In this document: positions 43,300 to 52,763 of the stretch, piece after piece
How the letters are laid out: every line of letters begins with the position of its first letter
How positions within the stretch are numbered: position 1 is the first letter of the stretch
NCBI RefSeq assembly: GCF_030486595.1
Contig: NZ_JAUJZH010000004.1
Location: forward strand, 62,001-126,000
Direction of reading: 5' to 3'
From: Variovorax ginsengisoli
GTDB lineage: Bacteria > Pseudomonadota > Gammaproteobacteria > Burkholderiales > Burkholderiaceae_C
Length of the DNA: 64,000 nt
Position numbers and translations under genes: made by a program
Notes under the pieces: generated by a model
What the model was told of the DNA's origin: nothing
What the model saw: only the letters and a program-made list of their open reading frames with translations
The model's database searches: none

Positions 43300-44228
43300 T
43301 GGGCTTTTTCCTCGAAACCCTGTTCGGCGGCCTGATGGCCGGCATGCTCTACGCGCTGGTCGCGATCGGCTTCGTGCTGATCTTCAAGGCCTCGGGCGTC
43401 TTCAACTTCGCGCAGGGCGCGATGGTGCTGTTCGCGGCACTGACGATGGCGCGCTTCGCCGAATGGATCCCGCGCTGGACCGGCCTCGACAACATGCTGC
43501 TGGTCAACCTGCTGGCGGCCTGCGTGGCGGCCGCGGCGATGGTGGTCGTGGCCTGGCTGGTCGAGCGGCTGGTGCTGCGCCACCTGGTCAACCAGGAAGG
43601 CATCACGCTGCTGATGGCGACCTTGGGCATCAGCTACTTCCTCGACGGCGCCGGCCAGCTGCTGTTCGGCAGCAGCACCTACAAGATCGACGTCGGCATG
43701 CCGAAGGATCCGATGATCGTGCTCGAGAACGTGTTCCAGGGCGGCCTGCTGCTGAGCAAGGAAGACCTCTACGCCGCGGCGATGGCGGCCCTGCTGGTGG
43801 TCGCGCTGTCGCTGTTCTTCCAGAAGACCAAGACCGGCCGGGCGCTGCGCGCGGTGGCCGACGACCACCAGGCGGCACAGTCGATCGGCATTCCGCTGGC
43901 CCGCATCTGGGTCATCGTCTGGTCGGTCGGCGGCCTGGTCGCGCTGGTGGCCGGGGTCATCTGGGGCTCCAAGCTCGGCGTGCAGTACTCGATCTCGCTG
44001 GTGGCGCTCAAGGCCTTCCCGGTGGTGATCCTCGGCGGCCTGACCTCGGTGCCCGGTGCGATCCTCGGCGGCCTGATCATCGGCGTCGGCGAGAAGCTGT
44101 CGGAGATCTACCTCGGCCCGATGGTCGGCGGCGGCATCGAGAACTGGTTCGCCTACGTGCTGGCGCTCGCCTTCCTGCTGGTCCGCCCGCAGGGCTTGTT
44201 CGGCGACAAGATCATCGACCGCGTCTAG
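43299..44228 (+). CDS. livH: Liv-type ABC transporter permease, LivH family
   Basis: 309-aa permease with about eight helices. LivH hallmarks: GLMAGMLYALVAIGFVLIFKASGVFNFAQGAMVLF at 10-44, DHHQAAQSIGIPL loop for ATPase contact, and VILGGLTSVPGAILGGLIIG. Compared with the livH at 5777-6652 it has an extra loop region around residues 60-90. The ATG shares its first A with the livG stop, so translation is coupled. Confidence 0.94.
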   Translation: MGFFLETLFGGLMAGMLYALVAIGFVLIFKASGVFNFAQGAMVLFAALTMARFAEWIPRWTGLDNMLLVNLLAACVAAAAMVVVAWLVERLVLRHLVNQEGITLLMATLGISYFLDGAGQLLFGSSTYKIDVGMPKDPMIVLENVFQGGLLLSKEDLYAAAMAALLVVALSLFFQKTKTGRALRAVADDHQAAQSIGIPLARIWVIVWSVGGLVALVAGVIWGSKLGVQYSISLVALKAFPVVILGGLTSVPGAILGGLIIGVGEKLSEIYLGPMVGGGIENWFAYVLALAFLLVRPQGLFGDKIIDRV

Positions 44229-44242
44229 GGCCTCGACACACC

Positions 44243-45307
44243 ATGTTCTACCGCGAAAACGGCCAGTTCAAGACCAGCTACCAGAGCGACCTGCAGATCT
44301 TCCCGATCGCGCAGGACCGCATCGCGCTCGCGCTGTTCGCGCTGGTGGCCTTCGTCGCCGTGCCGATGCTGGCCAGCGACTACCTCTTCCGCGCCGTGCT
44401 GGTGCCCTTCCTGATCCTGTCGCTGGCGGCCATCGGGCTCAACGTGCTGGTCGGCTACTGCGGCCAGATCTCGCTCGGCACCGGCGCCTTCATGGCGGTC
44501 GGCGCCTATGCGGCCTACAACCTGAACGCGCGCATCGAGGGCATGCCGCTGCTGCTGTCGCTGATCGGCGGCGGATTCTGCGCGATGGTCTTCGGCATCC
44601 TGTTCGGCATTCCGAGCCTGCGCATCCGCGGCCTCTACCTGGCGGTGGCGACGCTGGCGGCGCAGTTCTTCACCGACTGGTTCACCAACCGGGTGGCCTG
44701 GGTCACGAACGGCTCCTCGTCGGGCTCGGTCAGCGTCTCGGCGCTGCAGTTCTTCGGCCTTGCGCTCGATACCCCGGCGCGCAAGTACCTGCTGTGCCTG
44801 TCGCTGCTGGTGCTGCTGGGGCTGGCGGCCAAGAACCTGGTGCGCGGCGCGATCGGCCGCGAATGGATGGCGATGCGCGACATGGACGTGGCGGCCGCGG
44901 TGATCGGCATCCGGCCGGTCTACGCCAAGCTCAGCGCCTTCGCCGTCAGCTCCTTCATCGTCGGCGTCGCCGGCGCGCTGTGGGGCTTCGTGCACCTGGG
45001 GGCCTGGGAGCCGGCCGCCTTCGGCATCGACAAGTCCTTCCAGCTGCTGTTCATGGTGATCATCGGCGGCCTCGGCTCGATCGTCGGCGCGGTGTTCGGC
45101 GCCGCCTTCATCGTGCTGCTGCCGCTGTTCCTGAACCTCGTGCCGCACTGGCTCGGGCTGGCGATCTCGACCGGCACCGCGAGCTTCCTCGAACACATGA
45201 TCTTCGGCGCGCTGATCGTGTTCTTCCTGATCGTCGAGCCGCACGGCCTCGCCGCCCTGTGGGCCACGGCCCGGCAGAAGCTGCGGCTGTGGCCCTTCCC
45301 TCACTGA
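44243..45307 (+). CDS. livM: Liv-type ABC transporter permease, LivM family
   Basis: 354-aa permease. The LivM pattern is clear: LAAIGLNVLVGYCGQISLGTGAFMAVGAY near 67-95, REWMAMRDMDVAAAVIGI (ATPase-contact loop) near 211-228, and IIGGLGSIVGAVFGAAF. The start is the ATG at 44243, 14 bases after livH, and gives an N-terminal cytoplasmic segment of about 30 residues before the first helix, which is longer than in most LivM proteins. Confidence 0.94.
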   Translation: MFYRENGQFKTSYQSDLQIFPIAQDRIALALFALVAFVAVPMLASDYLFRAVLVPFLILSLAAIGLNVLVGYCGQISLGTGAFMAVGAYAAYNLNARIEGMPLLLSLIGGGFCAMVFGILFGIPSLRIRGLYLAVATLAAQFFTDWFTNRVAWVTNGSSSGSVSVSALQFFGLALDTPARKYLLCLSLLVLLGLAAKNLVRGAIGREWMAMRDMDVAAAVIGIRPVYAKLSAFAVSSFIVGVAGALWGFVHLGAWEPAAFGIDKSFQLLFMVIIGGLGSIVGAVFGAAFIVLLPLFLNLVPHWLGLAISTGTASFLEHMIFGALIVFFLIVEPHGLAALWATARQKLRLWPFPH

Positions 45308-45336
45308 CCCGTCCATTCAACAACAGGAGACACAGC

Positions 45337-46662
45337 ATGAAGTTCCAGTCCATCGCTCTCGCGGCGGCCATCGCAGCGGCCGGGCTTTCGTCCGCGATGC
45401 TGCCGGTGCCGGCCCGGGCGCAGGCCGCCGGCGAGCAGTTCATCCCGCTCTTGGTCTACCGCACCGGACAGTTCGCGCCGCTCGGCATCCCATGGGCCGA
45501 CGGCAAGCAGGACTACCTCAAGCTGGTGAACGCGCGCGACGGCGGCGTCAACGGCGTCAAGCTCGCGTACGAGGAATGCGAGACCGCCTACGACGCCGCC
45601 AAGGGCGTCGAATGCTACGACCGCCTGAAGGCCAAGGGCTCGGGCGCCTCGGGCTTCGACCCGCAGTCGACCGGCATCACCTTCGCGGTGACCGACAAGG
45701 CCTTCAACGACAAGGTCTCGATCGAGACCATGGGCTACGGCCTGTCGCAGTCGGTCGACGGCACGGTGTTCGAATGGAACTTCCCGCTGCTGGGCACCTA
45801 CTGGACCGCCACCGACGTGATCCTGCAGGACATCGCCAAGAAGGAGAAGGGCAGCCTCAAGGGCAAGAAGATCGCGCTGGTCTACCACGACTCGCCCTAT
45901 GGCAAGGAGCCGATCCTGCTGCTGCAGAAACTGGCGGCGCAGGACGGCTTCGAGCTGGCGCTGTTCCCGGTCACGCCGCCCGGCGTCGAGCAGAAGTCGA
46001 CCTGGCTGCAGATCCGCCAGCAGAAGCCCGACTACGTGCTGTTCTGGAGCGCCGGCGTGATGACGCCAGCCGGCATCCGCGAGGCCCAGGCCAGCGGCTT
46101 CCCGCGCGAGAAGATGTACTCGGTCTGGTGGGCCGGCTCGGACCACGACGTGAAGGACATCGGCGCCGGCGCCAAGGGCTACAACACGGTCACGATCCAC
46201 AACAGCGCCTCGCGCGACAAGGTGCACGACGACCTGAAGAAGTTCGTCTACGACAAGGGCCAGGGCACGGCCGCCAACGCCGACGAGATCGGCGTCATGG
46301 CGCACACCCGCGGCATGATGATCGCGATGCTGCAGGTCGAAGCCATCCGCGCCGCGCAGGAAAAGTACGGCAAGGGCAAGACGCTGACGCCCGAGCAGGT
46401 TCGCTGGGGCTACGAGAACCTCGACCTCTCGGCCGACAAGCTCAAGGCGCTGGGCTTCGGCGAGATCATGCGGCCGATCAAGACCTCGTGCAGCAACCAC
46501 ATGGGCACCGACTGGGCGCGCATCGCGCAGTGGGACGGAGCCAAGTGGCAGGTACAGCCCGACTGGTACCAGGCGCGCAAGGCCAACCTCGACCCGCTGG
46601 TCGCGGAGTACTCGGCCAAGTACGCGAAAGACAAGAACATCAAGCCGCGCACTTGCAGCTGA
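45337..46662 (+). CDS. Liv-type ABC transporter substrate-binding protein
   Basis: 441 aa, Peripla_BP_6 receptor with a signal peptide at about 1-29 (MKFQSIALAAAIAAAG...ARAQA). Motifs of the family: PLLVYRTGQFAPLGIPWADGKQDYLKLVN near 37-65 and KKIALVYHDSPYGKEPI. It is about 60 residues longer than typical LivK, as in receptors paired with acyl-CoA ligases. AGGAGA precedes the ATG. Cysteines near 79, 88 and the C-terminus could form disulfides. Ligand unknown; the operon context favours an aromatic or fatty acid (inference). Confidence 0.93.
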   Translation: MKFQSIALAAAIAAAGLSSAMLPVPARAQAAGEQFIPLLVYRTGQFAPLGIPWADGKQDYLKLVNARDGGVNGVKLAYEECETAYDAAKGVECYDRLKAKGSGASGFDPQSTGITFAVTDKAFNDKVSIETMGYGLSQSVDGTVFEWNFPLLGTYWTATDVILQDIAKKEKGSLKGKKIALVYHDSPYGKEPILLLQKLAAQDGFELALFPVTPPGVEQKSTWLQIRQQKPDYVLFWSAGVMTPAGIREAQASGFPREKMYSVWWAGSDHDVKDIGAGAKGYNTVTIHNSASRDKVHDDLKKFVYDKGQGTAANADEIGVMAHTRGMMIAMLQVEAIRAAQEKYGKGKTLTPEQVRWGYENLDLSADKLKALGFGEIMRPIKTSCSNHMGTDWARIAQWDGAKWQVQPDWYQARKANLDPLVAEYSAKYAKDKNIKPRTCS

Positions 46663-46682
46663 GCGGCCCGACGCAGCACGCC

Positions 46683-47513
46683 ATGGTCAACGTATCCGCG
46701 CCCGCGCCGGCAGCCCCGCTGCTGGAGGTCAACGGCATCGAGGTCATCTACAACCACGTGATCCTGGTGCTGAAGGGCGTCTCGCTCACGGTGCCGGAGG
46801 GCGGCATCGTGGCGCTGCTGGGCGGCAACGGCGCCGGCAAGACGACCACGCTGCGCGCCGTGTCGAACCTGCTGGCGGGCGAGCGCGGCGCGGTGACCAA
46901 GGGCACGATCGAGCTGCGCGGCGAGCGCATCGAGGCACTGTCGCCCGCGGCCCTGGTGAAGCGCGGCCTGATCCAGGTGATGGAGGGCCGCCACTGCTTC
47001 GCCCACCTGTCGATCGAGGACAACCTGATGACCGGCGCCTACACCCGCACCGACGGCAAGGCCGCGATCGCGCAGACGCTCGAGAAGGTCTACGCCTACT
47101 TCCCGCGCCTGAAGACCCGGCGCGGCTCGCAGGCCGCCTACACCTCGGGCGGCGAGCAGCAGATGTGCGCCATCGGCCGGGCGCTGATGGCCAACCCCAA
47201 CATGGTGCTGCTCGACGAGCCCTCGATGGGGCTGGCGCCGCAGATCGTCGACGAGGTGTTCGGCATCGTGCGCGACCTGAACGCGAAGGAAGGCGTGACC
47301 TTCCTGCTGGCGGAACAGAACACCAACATGGCGCTGCGCTATGCCGACTACGGCTACATCCTGGAGAACGGCCGCATCGTGATGGACGGCGAGGCGAAGA
47401 GCCTGCGCGAGAACGAGGACGTCAAGGAGTTCTACCTCGGCGTCGGCGGCGCCGACCGCAAGAGCTTCCGCGACGTGAAGAGCTACAAGCGCAGAAAGCG
47501 GTGGTTGGCATGA
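46683..47513 (+). CDS. livF: Liv-type ABC transporter ATP-binding protein, LivF family
   Basis: 276-aa ATPase. Walker A GGNGAGKT near 45-52, TSGGEQQMCAIGRALM (signature with TSGGE in place of LSGGQ) near 156-171, Walker B MVLLDEPSMGLAP. It has a 20-residue basic C-terminal extension (DRKSFRDVKSYKRRKRWLA) beyond the KEFYLG end seen in most LivF. Overlaps the PaaK-like ligase start by ATGA. Confidence 0.94.
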   Translation: MVNVSAPAPAAPLLEVNGIEVIYNHVILVLKGVSLTVPEGGIVALLGGNGAGKTTTLRAVSNLLAGERGAVTKGTIELRGERIEALSPAALVKRGLIQVMEGRHCFAHLSIEDNLMTGAYTRTDGKAAIAQTLEKVYAYFPRLKTRRGSQAAYTSGGEQQMCAIGRALMANPNMVLLDEPSMGLAPQIVDEVFGIVRDLNAKEGVTFLLAEQNTNMALRYADYGYILENGRIVMDGEAKSLRENEDVKEFYLGVGGADRKSFRDVKSYKRRKRWLA

Positions 47514-48757
47514 CGGATTTCTACGATGCGCTCGAGGTCCGCGACCCGGCCGAGCGCGAGCGCGACCTGCTGGCGGCGCTGCCCAGGCAGGTCCTGCAGG
47601 CCCAGTCCGCGACCGCGGCCTTCGGCCACATCCTCGACGGCGTGAGGCCGGCCGAGATCACGAGCCGCGCGGCGCTGGCGAAGCTGCCCGTGACGCGCAA
47701 GTCCGAGCTGCTGGCGCTGCAGAAGGCGCGCCGCGCCAGCGACCCCTTCGGCGGCTTCTCGGCGCTGCGCTTCGGGTCCCGCATGCCGCGCGTGTTCGCC
47801 AGCCCCGGCACCATCTACGAGCCCGAGGGCGAGGCGAGCGACTACTGGCGCACGGCGCGGGCGCTGTTCGCGGCCGGCTTTCGCGGCGGCGAACTGGTGC
47901 ACAACTGCTTCAGCTACCACATGACGCCGGCCGGATCGATCATGGACAGCGGCGCCCGCGCGCTCGGCTGCACCGTGTTCGCCGGCGGCACCGGCCAGAC
48001 CGAGCAGCAAGTCGAGGCCATCGCCGAATTGCGGCCGACGGGCTACATCGGCACGCCGAGCTTCCTCAGGATCCTGATCGAGAAGGCGGCCGAGAAGAAC
48101 ATCGCGCTCGCCTCGCTGACCAAGGCGCTGGTCTCGGGCGAAGCCTTTCCGCCCAGCCTGCGCGACTGGATGGCCGAGCGCGGCGTGGCCGGCATGCAGT
48201 GCTACGCCACCGCCGACCTCGGGCTGATCGCCTACGAGACCTCGGCCCGCGATGGGCTGGTGCTCGACGAGGGCGTGATCGTCGAGATCGTGCGCCCGGG
48301 CACCGGGGATCCGGTGCCCGAAGGCGAGGTCGGCGAGGTCGTCGTCACCACCTTCAACCCCGACTATCCGCTGGTCCGCTTCGGCACCGGCGACCTGTCG
48401 GCCGTGCTGCCCGGGCACTGCCCCACGGGCCGCACCAACACGCGCATCAGGGGCTGGCTCGGCCGCGCCGACCAGACCACCAAGGTCCGGGGCATGTTCG
48501 TGCATCCGAGCCAGGTGGCCGAGATTGCGCGGCGCTTTCCCGAGGTGCAGCGGGCGCGGCTGGTGGTCGAGGGCGAGATGGCCGACGACCGCATGACGCT
48601 CCGGCTCGAATGCCCGGCGGCGCCCGAGGGCCTGGCCGAGCGCATCGCCGAGGCGATCCGCGACGTCACCAAGCTGCGCGGCGCGGTCGAACTGATGGCG
48701 CCCGGCAGCCTGCCCAACGATGGCAAGGTCATAGAAGACGCACGCAGCTATAAATAG
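47510..48757 (+). CDS. PaaK-like phenylacetate-CoA ligase family protein
   Basis: 415 aa, a second ANL enzyme in the same operon. PaaK-family features: TRKSELLALQ near 62-71, CYATADLGLIAYE near 230, GDLSAVLPG, and KVRGMFVHPSQVAEIARRFPEVQ in the C-terminal subdomain. The usual SSGTTG P-loop is replaced by FASPGTIYEPEG (about 96-107), a variant in some PaaK-like subfamilies that may not use ATP in the normal way. Starts at ATG 47510 overlapping livF; last gene of the operon. Aryl-acid activation is likely but unproven. Confidence 0.85.
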   Translation: MTDFYDALEVRDPAERERDLLAALPRQVLQAQSATAAFGHILDGVRPAEITSRAALAKLPVTRKSELLALQKARRASDPFGGFSALRFGSRMPRVFASPGTIYEPEGEASDYWRTARALFAAGFRGGELVHNCFSYHMTPAGSIMDSGARALGCTVFAGGTGQTEQQVEAIAELRPTGYIGTPSFLRILIEKAAEKNIALASLTKALVSGEAFPPSLRDWMAERGVAGMQCYATADLGLIAYETSARDGLVLDEGVIVEIVRPGTGDPVPEGEVGEVVVTTFNPDYPLVRFGTGDLSAVLPGHCPTGRTNTRIRGWLGRADQTTKVRGMFVHPSQVAEIARRFPEVQRARLVVEGEMADDRMTLRLECPAAPEGLAERIAEAIRDVTKLRGAVELMAPGSLPNDGKVIEDARSYK

Positions 48758-48805
48758 GATGACCCCCCGAAGCGCCTGCGGCGCCTCCCCCTGGGGGCGA
48801 TCCCA

Positions 48806-48829
48806 GCGGCCCGGCAAAGCCGGTTCCGC
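48806..48829. repeat. GC-rich intergenic palindrome
   Basis: GCGGCCCGGC-AAA-GCCGGTTCCGC forms a stem with one internal mismatch in the 177-bp gap between the PaaK-like gene and the CoA-transferase. The flanks (48774-48797) hold further complementary GC runs. It resembles the repetitive intergenic sequence seen in many Comamonadaceae genomes; a genome-wide search would decide. Confidence 0.55.
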
Positions 48830-48934
48830 GGCATCCCTGGCATTTGGCGCGCCGGATTCATGCGTCGCGCGTCGGGTGATCGCGTGTTGGAGCACTAAGA
48901 TGGACGCTGGCGGCAGCGAACAGGAGCATTCGAG

Positions 48935-50230
48935 ATGACCATCCACGACCTCTACCAACAGAAACTGCAGCCGGCCGCCGAGGCGGTGCGCCAGGTGCGC
49001 GACGGCGACCTGATCATCGTGCCGACCGGGGTCGGCGAGCCACCCGCGCTGCTCACCGCGCTGTCGGTGCAGCGACGCGATTTCAGGGACGTGAAGGTGT
49101 CGCAGATCCTGGCGATGCGCAAGTACGCCTACATCGACCCCGAGACCACGCAGCACGTGCGCCACGTCGCCCTGTTCTTCGGCGGCGCGACCCGCGCCGG
49201 CGGACAGGAGGGCTGGATCGACTTCATCCCCAACTACTTCTCCGAGATCCCGGCACAGATCGAGCGCGGCCAGATCCCGGCCGACGTGGTGTTCAGCATG
49301 GCCTCGCCGATGGACGCCCACGGCTATTTCTCGCTCAGCCTGGGGGCCGACTACACGATGGCGGCGGTGGCCCGGGCCCGCGCGGTGGTGCTCGAGGTGA
49401 ACCCCAACGTGCCCTTCGCCAACGGCAACTGCCACGTGCATGTCTCGCAGGTCGCGGCCCTGGTCGAAAGCAGCGACCCGGTGCTCGAGGTCGGACTGCC
49501 GAAGATCGGCCCGGTGCAGCAGGCCATCGGCAAGCATGTCGCCGAGCTGATCGAGGACGGCTCGACCTTGCAGATCGGCTACGGCGGCATTCCCGACGCG
49601 GTCGTGATGCAGCTCACAGACAAGCGCGACCTGGGCATCCACACCGAGATGCTCGGCGACGGCATCCTGACCTTGATCGAGGCCGGCGTGGTCACCAACC
49701 GGCGCAAGAACTACCTGCCCGGCAAAACGATCGCGACCTTCGCGCTCGGCTCGAACAAGCTGTACCGCTTCATGGACCGCAATCCGGCGGTGGAGATCCA
49801 CCCCGTCAACTTCACCAACGACCCGGCGCTGGCGGGCCTGAACGACAACCTGGTCGCGATCAACGCCACCCTGCAGATCGACCTGCTGGGCCAGTGCGGC
49901 TCGGAGAGCCTGGGCCATGCGCCCTTCTCGGGCACCGGCGGCCAGTCCGACTTCGTGCGCGCCGCCAACCGCTCGCGCGGCGGCAAGGCCTTCATCGTGC
50001 TGCCCTCCACCGCCAAGGGCGACACGATCTCGCGCATCGTGCCCTCGCTGTCGCCGGGCACGCATGTCAGCACCAGCAAGAACGACATCAACTACGTGGT
50101 CACCGAACACGGCGTGGCCCAGCTGCGCGGCAAGTCGGCCAAGCAACGGGCACAGGAACTGATCGCGATCGCGCACCCGGATTTCCGCGCCGATCTGACC
50201 GAGCAGGCGAAGCGCGCGAAGCTGCTCTGA
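48935..50230 (+). CDS. Acetyl-CoA hydrolase / 4-hydroxybutyrate CoA-transferase family protein
   Basis: 431 aa, family I-like CoA-transferase. Conserved QIGYGGIPDAV near 208-218 and LGIHTEMLGDGIL near 226-238, whose Glu is the expected catalytic thioester-forming residue, then GQCGSESLGHAPFSGTGGQSDFVRAA and VTEHGVAQLRGKS. It moves CoA between acetyl-CoA and a carboxylate such as 4-hydroxybutyrate or butyrate; specificity cannot be read. GGAG precedes the ATG. Convergent with the J-protein gene, 24 bp apart. Confidence 0.9.
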   Translation: MTIHDLYQQKLQPAAEAVRQVRDGDLIIVPTGVGEPPALLTALSVQRRDFRDVKVSQILAMRKYAYIDPETTQHVRHVALFFGGATRAGGQEGWIDFIPNYFSEIPAQIERGQIPADVVFSMASPMDAHGYFSLSLGADYTMAAVARARAVVLEVNPNVPFANGNCHVHVSQVAALVESSDPVLEVGLPKIGPVQQAIGKHVAELIEDGSTLQIGYGGIPDAVVMQLTDKRDLGIHTEMLGDGILTLIEAGVVTNRRKNYLPGKTIATFALGSNKLYRFMDRNPAVEIHPVNFTNDPALAGLNDNLVAINATLQIDLLGQCGSESLGHAPFSGTGGQSDFVRAANRSRGGKAFIVLPSTAKGDTISRIVPSLSPGTHVSTSKNDINYVVTEHGVAQLRGKSAKQRAQELIAIAHPDFRADLTEQAKRAKLL

Positions 50231-50254
50231 AAAAAGCAGCGCGCCGGATTCCGA

Positions 50255-51322
50255 TCAGCCCTGGGCGGTCCGCCGGTCGCGCGCATCGAGCCCTCGCTCC
50301 CAGGCGCGCAGGCCCCGGTTCCAGGCCCGCAGGCGCTCGTCCGGCGCCGTGGCGCCGTGGCCTGACGACGATGCGATGAGCTGGTCGAGCAGGATCTCCT
50401 GGTCGGCGCTGAGCTGCTCCGGAAACACCGGCTGCACCGTGACCACCTGGTCGCCGCGCGCACCGCCGCGCCCCGTCGGATAGCCCTCGCCCTGCAGGCG
50501 ATAGCTCAGCCGGTCGCGGCGCAAGGCCAGGGACCGCAGGCCCGCGAGGGTGGGCAGCTGGACCGTCCGGTTGGCGATCCAGGCGAAGCCGTCGACCGGC
50601 ATCTCGCAGCGCAGCGTGCCGTCCTCGTCGAGTTCGAAGAAGGGGTGGGCCAGCAGCTCGACGCGAAGCTCCAGGTCGGCCGGCGGCGGATTGGCACGCG
50701 CGCGCCGGCCGTCGACGTGCAGCAGGTCGCCGTGACGCACCCCGGGCGGGATGCGGACCTTGACCTGGTAGGCGCGTGACTGGGTCCCGGCGCCCTCGCA
50801 GTCCGGACAGCTTCGCTGGGCGATGCCGCCGCCGTGGCAGGCGACGCACTCGCTCATGCCGCCGGGCCAGCCGAAGAAGGAGCGCTTCGCCACCGCGCCC
50901 GAGCCGCCGCACTGGGCGCAGTTGCCACCGAGCACCTGGTGGCCGGCCCCGTCGCAGGTGGCGCAGGCGTGCGTCATCTTGCCGCGCAGCGACTTGATGC
51001 TGCCGGCCGCCGCCTCCTCGAGCGTGAGCTTGACCTTGCGATGGATCGGCCGGCGCCGGGGTTCGGCGGCGTCTTCAGCAGCGGCAGCGGCCGGAGCGGG
51101 CTCGGTTTCGTCGGACGGCGCAGGCGCCGGGCTTGCGGGGAATCCGGCATTGCGGATTTGCTCGAAGGCCTGGTTGATTCGCTGCATCCTGGCGACCGCA
51201 TCGGCGCTGGTGTTGCGGTCGGGGTGCCACTGCGACGCCAGGCGGCGCCAAGCCGCCTTGACCTCGCGCTCGGTGGCGTCGGAGCCCAGTCCCAGTTCGG
51301 CGAAAGCGTTGTCGGTGCCCAT
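50255..51322 (-). CDS. DnaJ-like zinc-finger J-protein
   Basis: 355 aa. J-domain at about 1-60 with His33-Pro34-Asp35; an Ala/Pro/Glu-rich linker replaces the Gly/Phe segment of DnaJ; then four CxxCxGxG motifs (CATCDGAG, CAQCGGSG, CVACHGGG, CPDCEGAG) as in the DnaJ zinc domain, and a C-terminal substrate-binding region (VRIPPGVRHGDLLHVDGRR). It differs from canonical DnaJ in that the J-domain is shortened and the zinc domain follows directly. A specialised Hsp70 co-chaperone is likely. An 85-bp gap separates it from the divergent amidohydrolase. Confidence 0.87.
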   Translation of the reverse strand: MGTDNAFAELGLGSDATEREVKAAWRRLASQWHPDRNTSADAVARMQRINQAFEQIRNAGFPASPAPAPSDETEPAPAAAAAEDAAEPRRRPIHRKVKLTLEEAAAGSIKSLRGKMTHACATCDGAGHQVLGGNCAQCGGSGAVAKRSFFGWPGGMSECVACHGGGIAQRSCPDCEGAGTQSRAYQVKVRIPPGVRHGDLLHVDGRRARANPPPADLELRVELLAHPFFELDEDGTLRCEMPVDGFAWIANRTVQLPTLAGLRSLALRRDRLSYRLQGEGYPTGRGGARGDQVVTVQPVFPEQLSADQEILLDQLIASSSGHGATAPDERLRAWNRGLRAWERGLDARDRRTAQG

Positions 51323-51407
51323 CGGCGCGAATTATCCACGAGCATGCGCGTGGACGGGCATGCTCCTTGCGGCAGCCAGAGCGAAAGAACCAATCCCATT
51401 CCAGCCG

Positions 51408-52742
51408 ATGCCCCATTCCTTCTTCCAGCCGCCCCGGGCTTCGCGCCGTGCCCTGCGCAATGTGCGCGCCCCCCGCTGCCTGGTGCAGCCCGCTCTGGCG
51501 GGCGACACCGACGACGACCTGGTCGCCATCGACCTGCTCATCGACGACGGCCGCATCGCCGCCATCGACCTGGCCGGCCGCATGCCCGCCGAGTGGGGCC
51601 CCGACCTCGACGCCTCGATGGTGCTGCCGGGCCTGGTCGACTGCCACACGCACCTCGACAAGGGCCATATCTGGCCGCGCCAGGCCAACCCGACCGGCGA
51701 CGGCGCGGGTGCCTCGGCGGCGACCTTGCGCGACCGGCAGGCGAACTGGAACGCCGAGGACGTGCGGCGGCGGATGGAGTTCGGCCTCGCCACGGCCTAT
51801 GCCAAGGGTGTGGTCGCGATCAGCACGCACCTCGACTCGCTCGCGCCGCAGGCGTCGATCTCGTTTCCGGTGCTGCGCGAGGTGCGCGAGCGCTGGGCCG
51901 GGCGCATCGACCTCCAGGTGTCGTCGATCGCGCCGCTCGACATCTTCCTCACCGACGAGGGCCGCCGGCTGGCCGACATCGTGGCCGAGAGCGGCGGCAA
52001 GCTGGGCTGCGTGACCCGATCGGCGGCCTTTCCGAGCGAAACGATGCCGCCCGACCTCGACGAGGCGCTGGTGCGCGTGTTCAAGCTGGCCGGCGAGCGC
52101 GGGCTCGACCTCGACCTGCACGTCGACGAATCGACCGACCCGCGCGCACGGGCGCTGATCCGGGTCGCCCGCCATGCCGTGGCCCAGGGCTTCAAGGGCC
52201 GCATCCTGTGCGGCCACGTCACCTCGCTGGCCTTGCAGACCGACGAATTCATCGAGGAGACCATCGCCGCCTGCCGCGACGCCGGCATCGACATCGTGAG
52301 CCTGCCGACCGTCAACATGTACCTGCAGGACCGCAGCGCCGGGGCACGCACGCCGCGCTGGCGCGGCGTGACCGTGCTGCACGAGATGAAGGCGCGCGGG
52401 CTGCGGGTGGCGGTGGCCGGCGACAACTGCCGCGATCCGTTCCATGCCTACGGCGACCACGACATGCTCGACACCTTCACCCAGGCGGTGAAGATCCTGC
52501 ACCTGGACCATCCGCTCGGCGACTGGATCCGCGCCGCGACCGAGACGCCGGCGGCCATCATGGGCATCGACCGCGGCGTGCTGAGGGCCGGCGCGCCCGC
52601 CGACCTGCTGGTGCTCAAGGCCCGCAACTATTCGGAGATGCTCTCGCGCACGCAGTTCGACCGCACCGTGCTGCGCGCCGGGCAGGCGATCGACACCACG
52701 CTGCCGGACTACCGGCTGCTGGATGATCTGATGCAGGTCTGA
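51408..52742 (+). CDS. Cytosine deaminase-like amidohydrolase
   Basis: 444 aa, TIM-barrel amidohydrolase. Metal motif DCHTHLDKGH with His80 and His82, a third ligand expected in DLHVDES and His in ILCGHVTSL, then the catalytic Asp in GDNCRDPFHAYGDHDM, which is the cytosine-deaminase-group signature. It probably hydrolyses an amino or amide group on a small heterocycle; substrate is unknown. An N-terminal extension rich in Arg (about 1-25) precedes the barrel. A tandem repeat lies directly after the stop. Confidence 0.88.
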   Translation: MPHSFFQPPRASRRALRNVRAPRCLVQPALAGDTDDDLVAIDLLIDDGRIAAIDLAGRMPAEWGPDLDASMVLPGLVDCHTHLDKGHIWPRQANPTGDGAGASAATLRDRQANWNAEDVRRRMEFGLATAYAKGVVAISTHLDSLAPQASISFPVLREVRERWAGRIDLQVSSIAPLDIFLTDEGRRLADIVAESGGKLGCVTRSAAFPSETMPPDLDEALVRVFKLAGERGLDLDLHVDESTDPRARALIRVARHAVAQGFKGRILCGHVTSLALQTDEFIEETIAACRDAGIDIVSLPTVNMYLQDRSAGARTPRWRGVTVLHEMKARGLRVAVAGDNCRDPFHAYGDHDMLDTFTQAVKILHLDHPLGDWIRAATETPAAIMGIDRGVLRAGAPADLLVLKARNYSEMLSRTQFDRTVLRAGQAIDTTLPDYRLLDDLMQV

Positions 52743-52763
52743 AGGACCGTCGAAAACGTGGGG

